Positions 56,145 to 64,000 of a stretch of DNA of 64,000 nucleotides are shown here, one piece after another. The translations under genes and the position numbers were made by a program. Position 1 is the stretch's first letter. Each line of letters starts with the position of its first letter. The notes under the pieces are model-generated. The model was not told where the DNA came from. It made no database searches and saw only the letters and a program-made list of their open reading frames with translations. This stretch comes from an uncultured Lachnospiraceae bacterium (lineage in GTDB: Bacteria > Bacillota > Clostridia > Lachnospirales > Lachnospiraceae): assembly GCA_947591155.1 (NCBI GenBank), contig CANQDA010000005.1:58769-122768 (forward strand), written 5' to 3'.

Positions 56145-56460
56145 CTCAAACGCATCCCTCCTTCTTCTTTCTTTTCTTTCGTACTTTCTGTCTGGAAATC
56201 TGGCCTGAACCGGCCTCCATTCTGAACAACTCCGCAGCTGCCCGTCCCGCAGCCTCGTCTTCTGTAGAAATTCCTGAAAATCCTGAAATGGAACTAGGAA
56301 AAAAATGTATCTCACCAAAGTTCTTTCCCTCTGGCAAGATACATTATAACACGATTTTGTGATTTGTAAAGTCTTTTTTGTGATATTTTTTATTTTTTTG
56401 AGACGTTTGATATGTTGTATGACTGATCCGCAGTGACGATCCGCTCTCTCGTCCTTCCTG
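56145..56460 (-). other. Tad operon leader and promoter region
   Basis: 316 bases. It holds the promoter at 56343-56370, the inverted repeat 56304-56345, and a leader in which a 63-codon frame (56337-56146) has no ribosome-binding site and shows no family resemblance. Nothing else is evident. Confidence 0.5.
56343..56370 (-). promoter_or_regulatory. Promoter of the Tad pilus operon
   Basis: Minus strand TTTACA (56365-56370), 16-base spacer, TATAAT (56343-56348), a near-consensus pair. An inverted repeat AATGTATCT / AGATACATT (56304-56312, 56337-56345) overlaps the -10 end and the predicted start, so it could be an operator. Confidence 0.7.
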
Positions 56461-57546
56461 TCAATTGTTTCTTTCCATAAATTTCATGTAGTTGACGACC
56501 ATCATCGCGATCTTGAATGTCATCGCGTCCTCGAAGACCCGGATGTCGAGTCCCGTGCTTTTCTGCAGCTTTTCAAGGCGATACACCAGCGTGTTTCTGT
56601 GAATGTAGAGCTGTCTGGCCGTCTCGGACACGTTGAGGTTGTTCTCGAAGAATTTGTTGATCGTGGCAAGTGTCTCCTCGTCAAAGGACTCCGGCGACTC
56701 CGCCGTGAATACCTCCTTCATAAACATCTCGCACAGCGGAAGCGGAAGCTGATAGATCAGCCGCCCGATCCCGAGCGTGTTGTAGGCGATGACGGCTTTC
56801 TCCGTGTAGAAGATCTTCCCCACGTCGAGCGCCATTCGCGCTTCTTTGTAAGAGCGGGAGACCTGCCGTATCTCGTCGACGATCGTGCCGTATGCGATCT
56901 TGACGCTCGACATCGCCTCGGAATTCAGCATGTCACGCAGCATGTGGGCCGTCTTCTCGATCTCTTTGTAGCCCTCGTTCTCTCCCAGCTCCTGCACGAG
57001 GATAATGCTCCTCTCATCGACCGCCGTGATAAAATCCTTCGTCCTGTTGCCGAACAGACCCTTGACGATCTCCATCGCAGTGTTGTCCTTCTCATATTTC
57101 GTCTCGATCACATAGACGATCCTGCGGACCTCCGTATCAATGTGCAGCTTCCTCGCCCGGTTATAGATATCGATAGAGAGCAGATTGTCCAGAAGAAGAT
57201 TCTGGATATAGTTGTTCTTATCGAAGCGCTCCTTATACGCGATGATCAGATTCTGGATCTGGCTGACTGCCACGCGTCCCAACATGTATGCATCCTTCGA
57301 TGTCCCCTGCGCGACCAGAACAAACTCAAGCTTCTTATCGTCAAACACCTTGAAAAAATGCGCTCCCTGCACGACCTGACTGTCCGCCGGCGATTCCGCA
57401 AACTGTAAGATCGCGCTCTCCGGCACTTCCTCCTCCGGAAGCGTCGACGCGACCAGGTTCGCATGTGTATCTGTCAGGATAAAATCCACCCTTGTGATCG
57501 TGTTCAGCTCGTCAAGCGTATTCTGCAGTATCTGGCTTGAAATCAT
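56461..57546 (-). CDS. CdaR/PucR-family transcriptional regulator
   Basis: 361 residues. An N-terminal sensory region resembling the sugar-diacid-recognition domain (FILTDTHANLVAST), a GGDEF-like middle segment, and the C-terminal PucR helix-turn-helix (NLNVSETARQLYIHRNTLVYRLEKLQKSTGLDI) are present. Family members control uptake or breakdown of diacids, purines and related compounds. It sits downstream of glgB but has its own strong promoter, so the target genes are not evident. Confidence 0.9.
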   Translation of the reverse strand: MISSQILQNTLDELNTITRVDFILTDTHANLVASTLPEEEVPESAILQFAESPADSQVVQGAHFFKVFDDKKLEFVLVAQGTSKDAYMLGRVAVSQIQNLIIAYKERFDKNNYIQNLLLDNLLSIDIYNRARKLHIDTEVRRIVYVIETKYEKDNTAMEIVKGLFGNRTKDFITAVDERSIILVQELGENEGYKEIEKTAHMLRDMLNSEAMSSVKIAYGTIVDEIRQVSRSYKEARMALDVGKIFYTEKAVIAYNTLGIGRLIYQLPLPLCEMFMKEVFTAESPESFDEETLATINKFFENNLNVSETARQLYIHRNTLVYRLEKLQKSTGLDIRVFEDAMTFKIAMMVVNYMKFMERNN

Positions 57547-57668
57547 AGTCTCACATCCTTTTCTCTTCTTTTTCGGTTCCCGGAATCCTCCCGGTCCTTC
57601 CGCAGGCTTCTCATTTTTCCGGATCTTTCGTTCAATCTTCCTGTCGGAATGAAAACATTTCTGAAATA

Positions 57669-57697
57669 ATCATACCCGATTTTCTAAAATTTGACAA
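57669..57697 (-). promoter_or_regulatory. Promoter of the CdaR-type regulator gene
   Basis: Minus strand TTGTCA (57692-57697), 17-base spacer, TATGAT (57669-57674). It lies about 120 bases upstream of the start codon. Confidence 0.75.
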
Positions 57698-57734
57698 TAA
57701 AAAATGTACGGGACAAAACGGTCTGTCTGTGCGA

Positions 57735-57781
57735 AAAAGGCAGGAACAAATCCCGGGGCTCCCTGGGATGTCCTGCCTTTT
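57735..57781. terminator. Terminator after glgB
   Basis: AAAAGGCAGGA / TCCTGCCTTTT, an 11-bp stem enclosing a second ATCCC/GGGAT helix, with T runs at both ends. It is 52 bases past the glgB stop. Confidence 0.85.
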
Positions 57782-57832
57782 ACAAGATTCTGCCGTCAGC
57801 TTCGTCTTTCGCGCCGACTCATAAAAACAGAG

Positions 57833-59776
57833 CTAAAATTTGAATACCGCGACTCCGTAAGCCGGCAGATCGTACGCGAAGGAATACGCCCGCCCGTCGC
57901 ACTCCTGCTTCACCGCCTTGTAGATCTCCGGCTGCTCCTTGCCGCTGCCGCCGAACTCAGCCGCGTCGCTGTTCAGGATCAGTTTATACTGCTTGCGCCT
58001 CGGCACACCGACGCGGTAATCCGGACGCGCCACCGGTGTGAAGTTGATGACAAAGAGAAGGTTGCTCTTGCCGTCCTCCGAGTGCCGCACAAAGCTGAAA
58101 ATACTGCGGAAACAGTCGTCGGCGTTGATCCACTCGAAGCCGCAGGGATTGCAGTCCGCCTGGTACATCGCGGGCGTCTTCGCGTACAGGTGCAGCAGCG
58201 CGCGCACATAATTCTGCATCTGGCGGTGCTTCTCCTCGCCGAGCAGATACCAGTCGAGCTCGCGCTCCTCGCTCCACTCCTGGAACTGCGCGAAATCCTG
58301 TCCCATGAACAGAAGCTTCTTGCCCGGATGCCCGAACATGAACGAATATCCGGCCTTCAGATTCGCGAACTTGTCGTCGTACAATCCCGGCATCTTGTTG
58401 ATCATCGAGCACTTGAGATGCACCACCTCGTCGTGCGAGAGCACGAGCACGTAGCGCTCCGAGTACGCATAGGTCATCGCGAAGGTCATCTTGTTGTGAT
58501 TGTAGCGGCGGAAATACGGGTCGAGCTTCATGTACTCGAGAAAATCGTGCATCCAGCCCATGTTCCACTTCATTGTAAAGCCAAGTCCGTCGTCCTCCGG
58601 ACGGCCCGTCACCTTCGGCCACGCCGTGGACTCCTCTGCGATCATCATCAAGCCCGGATAGCGGCCGACCATGAGGCTGTTCAGATGCTTGAAGAACTCG
58701 ATCGCCTCGAGGTTCTTGTTTCCGCCGTACTCGTTGGCGACCCACTGCCCGTCCTGCTTGCCGTAATCGAGGTAGAGCATCGAGGCCACCGCGTCCACGC
58801 GCAGGCCGTCCACATGGAACTGCTCCACCCAGTAGATCGCGTTGGAGATCAGGAAATTGCGCACCTCGTTCTTTCCGTAGTCGAAGATCTTGGTCCCCCA
58901 GTCCGGATGCTCGCCCTTGCGCGGATCCGCGTACTCGTACAGCGGCGCGCCGTCAAACCAGGACAGACCCTGCTCGTCGCGCGGGAAATGCGCCGGCACC
59001 CAGTCTAAGATAACGCCGATCTTATTTTTGTGCAGATAGTTCACAAAGTACGCGAAATCCTCGGGCGTACCGTAGCGCGAAGTCGGCGCGAAATAGCCGG
59101 TCACCTGATACCCCCACGAGCCGTCGAACGGATGCTCCGCGATGCCGATCAGCTCGACGTGCGTGTAGCCCATGTCCTTGATGTACTCGACCAGAGAATG
59201 CGCGAATTCGCGGTAATTATAATAGCCGGCGTCGTCCGGTCCGTGCGGGTGCTTCATCCAGCTTCCCGGATGCACCTCGTAGATCGCGACCGGACTCTTA
59301 TCCTGCTCGAAGCTCTTGCGCTTCTCCATCCAGGCGGAATCCGACCATTTGATCCGGGAGAGATCGGCCACGCGCGACGCCGTCCCCGGACGGAACTCCG
59401 CGTGATTGCCGAACGGGTCCGCCTTGTAGATCTTCTGCCCGCTCGGCGTATGGATCAGGAATTTGTACAGCTCTCCCTCCTCCACGCCGGGAATGAACAG
59501 GTCGTAGATCCCGAGCGGATCCTGACGCTCCATCGGATACTGCAGCTCGTCCCAGCCGTTGAACGATCCGATCACATGCACGGAATCCGCGTGCGGCGCC
59601 CACACCGCAAAATACACGCCCTTCTTTCCGCCGACCTTCATCGGATGCGCGCCCAGCTTCTCAAAGATGTTGTAGTGCGTCCCCATGCCGAACAGGTACT
59701 GGTCGTAGTCCGAAATGAACTGCTCCGGACGTTTCGGCTCCTTTTTTGCGACTTTCGTGTTTGCTTTTCCTGCCAT
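57833..59776 (-). CDS. glgB: 1,4-alpha-glucan branching enzyme
   Basis: 647 residues from ATG 59776 (MAGKANTKVAKK), with GGAGAGGG upstream. An N-terminal CBM48 domain (GKKGVYFAVWAPHADSVHVIGSFNGWD) precedes the GH13 barrel. The nucleophile Asp is in VDGLRVDAVASMLYLDYG, the acid/base Glu in MIAEESTAWPKV and the third Asp in VLSHDEVVHLK. It introduces alpha-1,6 branches in glycogen. It follows the amylase gene by 62 bases; the two probably form one transcript. Confidence 0.96.
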   Translation of the reverse strand: MAGKANTKVAKKEPKRPEQFISDYDQYLFGMGTHYNIFEKLGAHPMKVGGKKGVYFAVWAPHADSVHVIGSFNGWDELQYPMERQDPLGIYDLFIPGVEEGELYKFLIHTPSGQKIYKADPFGNHAEFRPGTASRVADLSRIKWSDSAWMEKRKSFEQDKSPVAIYEVHPGSWMKHPHGPDDAGYYNYREFAHSLVEYIKDMGYTHVELIGIAEHPFDGSWGYQVTGYFAPTSRYGTPEDFAYFVNYLHKNKIGVILDWVPAHFPRDEQGLSWFDGAPLYEYADPRKGEHPDWGTKIFDYGKNEVRNFLISNAIYWVEQFHVDGLRVDAVASMLYLDYGKQDGQWVANEYGGNKNLEAIEFFKHLNSLMVGRYPGLMMIAEESTAWPKVTGRPEDDGLGFTMKWNMGWMHDFLEYMKLDPYFRRYNHNKMTFAMTYAYSERYVLVLSHDEVVHLKCSMINKMPGLYDDKFANLKAGYSFMFGHPGKKLLFMGQDFAQFQEWSEERELDWYLLGEEKHRQMQNYVRALLHLYAKTPAMYQADCNPCGFEWINADDCFRSIFSFVRHSEDGKSNLLFVINFTPVARPDYRVGVPRRKQYKLILNSDAAEFGGSGKEQPEIYKAVKQECDGRAYSFAYDLPAYGVAVFKF

Positions 59777-59838
59777 TTCAAACCCTCTCCTTCGTTTTGT
59801 TGCTGTATTTATATTCCGTTTATTCGACTTGATCCAAT

Positions 59839-61191
59839 TTACACAACGGATAACAGCCTGCATCCGCCTGCCGGGAGTATCACACTGATGCGCCCGTTCT
59901 CCTGCGGGACTTCCTCTCCCGTCGCAAGGTCTGTGATCCGCTGCGTAGCCTGAGGAAGCGGCACAGACAGCTGCGCCTCATTCTCGTCGTTGTTCACCAT
60001 CACGACGACCGACTCCTGCTCGCCGATGCGCGCAAACGCGTACTGCCGGTTCGTCAGCAGCAGCTCGCGGTAGCGCCCCGTGCCGATGACAGGATGCTCT
60101 TTCCTGCACTTCCCGAGGAAGATCAGGAATTCCTTCAGTCCCGGCACAGGCGGATTGGCGTCCATCGCCTCCAGGTCAATATACGGACGCAGCGCCGGAT
60201 CTCCGCCGTTCGCTTTCCGCCCGTCGATCCCCCACTCTGAGCCGTAGTAGATCGACGGCAGTCCCGGCAGCGTGTAGAGCAGCGTGTACACCGGTTTAAT
60301 GTGCCGTTTGTCGTTCAGCTTCGAGGCGATGCGGTCCACATCGTGGTTGTCCACGAAAGAGTAGAGCGTACGGCCCCGGTAGATCCCGCCGTTCTCGTCA
60401 AACTGTCTGCGGATAGTATGCGCAATCTCAAAATAATTATAGTCGTTGTGCCCGGAATACAGTCCCTTGTGGAGCTCGTAATTTGTCACGGAGTGCAGCA
60501 TCTCCTGATTCGCCCAGCGCGCGTAATCCCCGTGGATCACCTCGCCCATCAGCCAGAAGTCCTGCTTCTCGTTGCCCGTCATCCAGCGCATTTCCTTCAT
60601 GAAATCAAAATCCAGGCAGTCCGCGCAGTCGAGCCGGATCCCGTCGATGTCAAACTCGCGGATCCAGAAACGGATCACATCAAACAGGTAATCCTTCACC
60701 TCGCGGTTCTGCAGGTTCAGGTTCGCCAGCTCCGCGCAGTTCCTCCACGACTCATAGCCGAAGCCGTCGTTATAATAATTGTTGCCCCAGAAATTGACGC
60801 CCTTGTACCAGCCGCAGTAACGCGAGCCCTCGCGGTTCTGTTTGATGTCCTGAAACGCGAAAAACTCCCTTCCCGTGTGGTTGAACACGCCGTCCACCAC
60901 GATCTTCAGGCCCAACTCGTGCGCCCGCTGCACGAAAGTCTTGAAGTCTTCGTTGTCCCCGAGCCTGCGATCCACCTTATAATAATCTTTCGTATCATAG
61001 CCGTGCGTCGTCGACTCGAACAGCGGCCCTATGTAGATCGCCCCGCAGCCCAGATCCCGGATGTGCGGCAGCCACTTCTTCAGTCCGTCAAAGCGGTGCA
61101 CGACCTCCTCCTGGTTGTTGTCAAACGGCGCCCCGCTCATACCGAGCGGATACATATGATAAAAAATGGCTGTCTCATACCATGCACTCAT
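59839..61191 (-). CDS. GH13 alpha-amylase-family enzyme
   Basis: 450 residues, cytosolic (no signal peptide). GH13 regions are complete: VVDGVFNHTGREF, the nucleophile Asp in DGIRLDCADCLD, Glu in LMGEVIHGDYA, and FVDNHDVDRIAS. It has a short C-terminal beta domain. Compact enzymes of this type are maltogenic amylases, cyclomaltodextrinases or related glucan hydrolases; without a CBM34 domain the exact activity is open. AGGGAG lies seven bases before the ATG. Its neighbour glgB suggests a role in intracellular glucan metabolism. Confidence 0.9.
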   Translation of the reverse strand: MSAWYETAIFYHMYPLGMSGAPFDNNQEEVVHRFDGLKKWLPHIRDLGCGAIYIGPLFESTTHGYDTKDYYKVDRRLGDNEDFKTFVQRAHELGLKIVVDGVFNHTGREFFAFQDIKQNREGSRYCGWYKGVNFWGNNYYNDGFGYESWRNCAELANLNLQNREVKDYLFDVIRFWIREFDIDGIRLDCADCLDFDFMKEMRWMTGNEKQDFWLMGEVIHGDYARWANQEMLHSVTNYELHKGLYSGHNDYNYFEIAHTIRRQFDENGGIYRGRTLYSFVDNHDVDRIASKLNDKRHIKPVYTLLYTLPGLPSIYYGSEWGIDGRKANGGDPALRPYIDLEAMDANPPVPGLKEFLIFLGKCRKEHPVIGTGRYRELLLTNRQYAFARIGEQESVVVMVNNDENEAQLSVPLPQATQRITDLATGEEVPQENGRISVILPAGGCRLLSVV

Positions 61192-61249
61192 GTCAAAACT
61201 CCCTGTTCCCTAAATATATAGTAAAATTGTCCGCGCCTTACTTCGCTGC

Positions 61250-61524
61250 GAGCTGTGCAAGCTCAAGAGCTACCGCTCTCTCGCTCACGGACCCCTCGCC
61301 GGGGCGGCATCGCGCTCCTTCGGAGAGCGATAGCATCGCCCTATCATCCGTCGTCAAATCGCAGGCTTCCGTGAGCAAGCTCCCGCCGCCTGATTATGTT
61401 ACGAGCCGTGCAAGCTCAGATGCTCTCGCATCTTCGCTCACGGGCTGTCGCCCTATAAAGATGTCGCCTGACAAAATCGCCTGCAAGCAGTCGTTTTGTC
61501 ATTCGGCATCTTTGCACGGCTCGT
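61250..61524. repeat. Hairpin-rich repeat region with covarying stems
   Basis: This region occupies most of the 336-base gap 61192-61527. Two related copies (about 61250-61288 and 61401-61442) share GTGCAAGCTCA and TCGCTCACGG flanks. They differ in the internal hairpin, AGAGC-TACC-GCTCT versus GATGC-TCTC-GCATC, so pairing is kept while sequence changes. The second copy begins a larger palindrome with perfect 13-bp ends, ACGAGCCGTGCAA (61401-61413) and TTGCACGGCTCGT (61512-61524), enclosing GGGC-TGTC-GCCC and a long AAAGATG...CATCTTT / GACAAAA...TTTTGTC stem. Confidence 0.7.
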
Positions 61525-61527
61525 AGC

Positions 61528-62109
61528 TTACGTGAATATCCCATACATAAATTGATCAACAACAGAGCTGATCTGTTCCCCGCTGATTTTCCCCGGGTTT
61601 TCCTCCGGATCTGTCTCCCACTGCAGAAACAGATACTGATGGATCGTTCCGAGAAACCCGATCGCGAACTGCCTCTGTCTCCCGCGCATATTCCCCAGCC
61701 TTCCGGCCTCGCGCTCGAACGCCCGCACAATACTTTCGTATAGTTCAACGAAATACGGGCGCACCGCCTGATACGCTTCATTCTCCCGCGCGGAATAGAG
61801 CAGCGCCATCATCAGCATATAAAACTGTCTGTCTTCTTCATAGAAAGCACAGGAGATCTCTCCCAGCCGATACAATGTATCCCTGATATCGCTTTCGGCC
61901 TCCGCCGCCTCTTTCACCTGAAAGAGATAGCGCTCAAAGCGTGTCTCCAGAAGCGTCTTCAGCAGACCGATCTTGCTACCGAAATAATAATACAGCGTCG
62001 GCTTCGTCAGACCTGCCCGTTCCACGATCTCCTGAACACCGACAGCGTCATAGCCCTTCGCATAAAACAGTTCCTTCGCACATTCCATAAGAAGCGTTTT
62101 GTTGTTCAT
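61528..62109 (-). CDS. TetR-family transcriptional regulator
   Basis: 193 residues. The N-terminal helix-turn-helix (VGVQEIVERAGLTKPTLYYYFGSKIGLL) is canonical; the C-terminal ligand domain is poorly conserved. GGGAGG lies nine bases before the ATG. The promoter has a perfect-arm palindrome in its spacer, the expected autorepression site. No regulated transporter or enzyme gene lies alongside, so the effector is unknown. Confidence 0.93.
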   Translation of the reverse strand: MNNKTLLMECAKELFYAKGYDAVGVQEIVERAGLTKPTLYYYFGSKIGLLKTLLETRFERYLFQVKEAAEAESDIRDTLYRLGEISCAFYEEDRQFYMLMMALLYSARENEAYQAVRPYFVELYESIVRAFEREAGRLGNMRGRQRQFAIGFLGTIHQYLFLQWETDPEENPGKISGEQISSVVDQFMYGIFT

Positions 62110-62129
62110 CCGAAAATGCCTCCCAGATT

Positions 62130-62158
62130 AATATACCGTTCGGTATACAAAAAGTCAA
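62130..62158 (-). promoter_or_regulatory. TetR gene promoter with embedded operator
   Basis: Minus strand TTGACT (62153-62158), 17-base spacer, TATATT (62130-62135). The palindrome TATACCG-TT-CGGTATA (62132-62147) fills most of the spacer and enters the -10, so a bound dimer would block polymerase. Confidence 0.8.
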
Positions 62159-62197
62159 GGAAAACAGTGAAGGAAAATCGTTAAATTTCTATATAAA

Positions 62198-62226
62198 AAC
62201 AGGAAACCGTTTTGTGGTTTCCTGTT
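62198..62226. terminator. Terminator after the small gene at 62242
   Basis: AACAGGAAACC / GGTTTCCTGTT, a perfect 11-bp stem with a 7-base loop, followed by a T run on the minus strand. Confidence 0.85.
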
Positions 62227-62241
62227 CTGCCTCAAAACTTT

Positions 62242-62601
62242 TTATGCCTTCCCATACATCAGGTCAGGCGCGAACTCCTTCAGCTTTCCGTACATGAGCT
62301 CCGCCTCTTTTGGCATCCCGTCTCCCAACACAAGCTCCAGCTCTTTGCCCTCTTTGAGGATTAGCACCAGTTTTTGTGTATCAAAGTTGACATTGCCGCA
62401 GCACATCTTTGTGTCCACTGCATGAATCCGACGGAACGCGCGCTTCACATCCGTGAGCATCACACAATTCCAGCCAAGCCCTCTTCTCCAGAAGATCGCC
62501 TGCCGCCCGATCTTAATCCTGCCATATTGAGAGGCCTGTTCGAAATCGTGGTCCAGCCGCGGATCTTCGCCCTTTTTATAACTGTACTCTTTTCCTTTCA
62601 T
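62242..62601 (-). CDS. Small conserved hypothetical protein
   Basis: 119 residues, soluble, no signal peptide. It has a beta-rich middle (GRIKIGRQAIFWRRGLGWNCVMLTDVKRAFRRIHAVD) recalling small PH-like or YcxB-type domains, but I do not recognise the family. GGAG lies eight bases before the ATG. It follows the isochorismatase-family gene by 40 bases and ends in a strong terminator, so these two form a unit. Confidence 0.7.
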   Translation of the reverse strand: MKGKEYSYKKGEDPRLDHDFEQASQYGRIKIGRQAIFWRRGLGWNCVMLTDVKRAFRRIHAVDTKMCCGNVNFDTQKLVLILKEGKELELVLGDGMPKEAELMYGKLKEFAPDLMYGKA

Positions 62602-62641
62602 TGATAAATCTCCGTATCCTTTCTTCCGAAGATTTGTTCTG

Positions 62642-63166
62642 TCAGATGTCGGACTGCCGCATTTCCACCTGGCACATCTTCATCGCTTCCAATGCGTTCG
62701 CATGGCTCTGCGGAGTCACACCCGCGCAGCAGGAAGCGTCCACCACGATCGGTACCTCCGGCAGCTTCGCCTTAAGGATCATCACGTTCGAGATCACGCA
62801 GATATCCGTGCAGAGTCCGATCACCTCGATCTCTTCCAGATCCGCAAGGCCCGCCGCGTACTCGGCCAGTTCAAGCGAGCCGAACGAAGGCTTGTCGATC
62901 ACCGGGCAGCCCTCCTCATACACCTTTTCCGAGATCTCCCAGCCGAATGTACCTTTGATGCAATGCTTCACAGGAAGCTTTTTCCCCTCCTGCGTCTCCA
63001 GATAATTTTCCAGATGCGTGTCTCTCGTAAAGACGACCTGGTCGCCGCGCGCCAGATATTCTTCTATCTTCGCGCGCACGTTCCCCACGATTCGCTCCGC
63101 CTCCAGCGTGCCGAGCGCTCCGTTGATAAAATCATTCTGCATATCAATTACCGCTAAAAGCTTCAT
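62642..63166 (-). CDS. Isochorismatase-family cysteine hydrolase (nicotinamidase-like)
   Basis: 174 residues from ATG 63166, with AGGAGGG just upstream. The catalytic triad is visible as Asp in AVIDMQNDFI, Lys in VIDKPSFGSL and Cys in IGLCTDICVISN; the cis-peptide region precedes that Cys. Metal-binding residues lie in FTRDTHLENY. Members hydrolyse nicotinamide and other amides; with the short length and the DTHxxNY motif, a PncA-like role in NAD salvage is plausible but unproven. Confidence 0.88.
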   Translation of the reverse strand: MKLLAVIDMQNDFINGALGTLEAERIVGNVRAKIEEYLARGDQVVFTRDTHLENYLETQEGKKLPVKHCIKGTFGWEISEKVYEEGCPVIDKPSFGSLELAEYAAGLADLEEIEVIGLCTDICVISNVMILKAKLPEVPIVVDASCCAGVTPQSHANALEAMKMCQVEMRQSDI

Positions 63167-63227
63167 AAGTCCCTCCTGTATTTTACTATTGGGAACCCTT
63201 CGTTCCCCCGCAACTTCCGGGTAATGC

Positions 63228-63271
63228 AAAAAACACCGTTTCCAACATTTCTTTCACACGCGGAAACGGTG
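63228..63271 (-). terminator. Terminator of the tRNA operon
   Basis: Minus strand CACCGTTTCC / GGAAACGGTG, a perfect 10-bp stem with an 18-base loop and six T's directly after it. It ends the six-tRNA cluster. Confidence 0.9.
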
Positions 63272-63278
63272 CTTCCCA

Positions 63279-63351
63279 TGAGACATGGGGGATTCGAACC
63301 CCCGACAACTTGATTAAAAGTCAAGTGCTCTACCAACTGAGCTAATGTCCC
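63279..63351 (-). tRNA. tRNA-Lys (TTT)
   Basis: A full cloverleaf: acceptor GGGACAT/ATGTCTC, D-arm TAGCTCAGTTGGTAGAGC, anticodon stem CTTGA/TCAAG with loop CTTTTAA, T-arm GGTTCGAATCC. CCA is not encoded. Confidence 0.95.
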
Positions 63352-63422
63352 GTCTGTTGTTTCTTTACGGGGAAAATGCAGTCTTCTTGCTAGAAGAATT
63401 TCTTCCCCATAAATAAACAACA

Positions 63423-63495
<73 letters not shown>

Positions 63496-63522
63496 ATAAT
63501 GTACGGTAATATCATTACCGAG

Positions 63523-63596
<74 letters not shown>

Positions 63597-63629
63597 ATAT
63601 GAAATTATATTCACTGAAAAATCAGTGAG

Positions 63630-63711
63630 TGGATGGGGAAGGATTCGAACCTTCGAAGTCGTCGACAACAGATTTACAGTCTGCCCCCTTTGGCCGCTCG
63701 GGAACCCATCC
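63630..63711 (-). tRNA. tRNA-Tyr (GTA)
   Basis: 82 bases with a long variable arm; acceptor GGATGGG/CCCATCC, anticodon loop reading GTA, T-arm GGTTCGAATCC. Confidence 0.95.
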
Positions 63712-63767
63712 ATAACTTTACATTTTCCCGCAGATACGCGGCCGCTGTCTTTTTGAGGACAACGGAA

Positions 63768-63840
63768 AGCCGATGATCGGACTCGAACCGATAACCTGCT
63801 GATTACAAATCAGCTGCTCTGCCAATTGAGCCACATCGGC
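63768..63840 (-). tRNA. tRNA-Thr (TGT)
   Basis: Acceptor GCCGATG/CATCGGC; anticodon stem CTGAT/ATCAG with loop reading TGT; T-arm GGTTCGAGTCC. Confidence 0.95.
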
Positions 63841-63927
63841 ACTTCACTTCTGTAACTAACCGGCAATGCAATTAATTACGATCCAACCATATCGACATCA
63901 ATAAAACATTTCGTCTTCTCTTCGAAG

Positions 63928-64000
63928 TGGGGCCTACAGGGCTCGAACCTGTGACCCTCTGCTTGTAAGGCAGATGCTCTCCCAGCTGAGCTAAGACCCC
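63928..64000 (-). tRNA. tRNA-Val (TAC)
   Basis: Acceptor GGGGTCT/AGGCCCC; anticodon stem TCTGC/GCAGA with loop CTTACAA; T-arm GGTTCGAGCCC. Its 5' end is the last base of the window. Confidence 0.95.

Noticed and set aside
56146..56337. 63-codon frame in the Tad operon leader
   Set aside because: It begins almost at the predicted transcription start without a ribosome-binding site, and its basic C-terminus comes from the A/G-rich leader.
61250..61524. CRISPR array
   Set aside because: Only two imperfect copies with unequal spacing and internal pairing; no regular spacers and no cas genes.

Overview
The window reads as chromosomal DNA of a low-GC-phylum but moderately GC-rich anaerobic Firmicute, most likely a Lachnospiraceae (Clostridia) member. 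The clues are strong AGGAGG ribosome-binding sites, the protein families (DUF5702, DUF6382-FHA, DUF6773, TSCPD, CdaR/PucR regulators, BspA-type leucine-rich surface proteins), a monoderm-type Tad/type IVb pilus locus and an LTA-synthase-like enzyme. No phage, plasmid, IS or CRISPR structure was seen. The species cannot be named from the sequence alone.

Layout. 1-2555 (+): the tail of one and two complete paralogous sulfotransferase-like genes. 2622-12223 (-): an aconitase-family hydratase, murA, a CBS-type manganese pyrophosphatase, then a nucleoside salvage cluster (pdp, cdd, deoB, deoD). 12224-13113: a non-coding stretch, a small conserved gene and a 198-bp multi-hairpin element with 14-bp terminal inverted repeats. 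13114-20956: a beta-lactamase-fold serine hydrolase, cobO, an LTA-synthase-like protein, a D-2-hydroxyacid dehydrogenase, pgi and a membrane protein. 21199-27654: a small XRE regulator with its DUF6773 partner, a Fic protein with a heptad-repeat linker, mtnN, a hybrid histidine kinase, then (+) a TSCPD protein with a structured leader and a class II aldolase. 27770-36718 (-): two duplicated BspA-like surface proteins, a PfkB sugar kinase and a transglutaminase-like protein. 36904-45194: a beta-CASP nuclease, a probably degenerate MBL-fold protein, a secreted protein, a DUF4367 membrane protein, murG (+), an ECF sigma factor, a HIT protein, a sensorless histidine kinase (+) and a rhomboid protease. 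46224-56144 (-): a contiguous type IVb (Tad) pilus operon of ten genes, including a 55-residue Flp pilin. 56461-63166 (-): a CdaR-type regulator, glgB, a GH13 amylase, a hairpin-rich repeat region, a TetR regulator with its operator, a small conserved gene and an isochorismatase-family hydrolase. 63279-64000 (-): six tRNA genes ending in a strong terminator.

How the parts work together. deoD, deoB, cdd and pdp form a complete route from nucleosides to pentose-5-phosphates. The Tad genes supply the assembly ATPase, two platform proteins, a localisation ATPase, two prepilin peptidases, the major pilin and several pseudopilin-like proteins; many of them overlap by a few bases, so they are probably translationally coupled. 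glgB and the amylase are a glycogen/starch pair. The surface proteins, transglutaminase-like protein, sulfotransferases and LTA-synthase-like protein point to an elaborate cell surface.

The least explained parts are the multi-hairpin element at 12916-13113, the structured repeats at 61250-61524 (two copies differ in an internal stem but keep it paired), the leader RNA of the TSCPD gene, and the duplicated Cys/His domain on a pseudopilin-like protein in the pilus operon.
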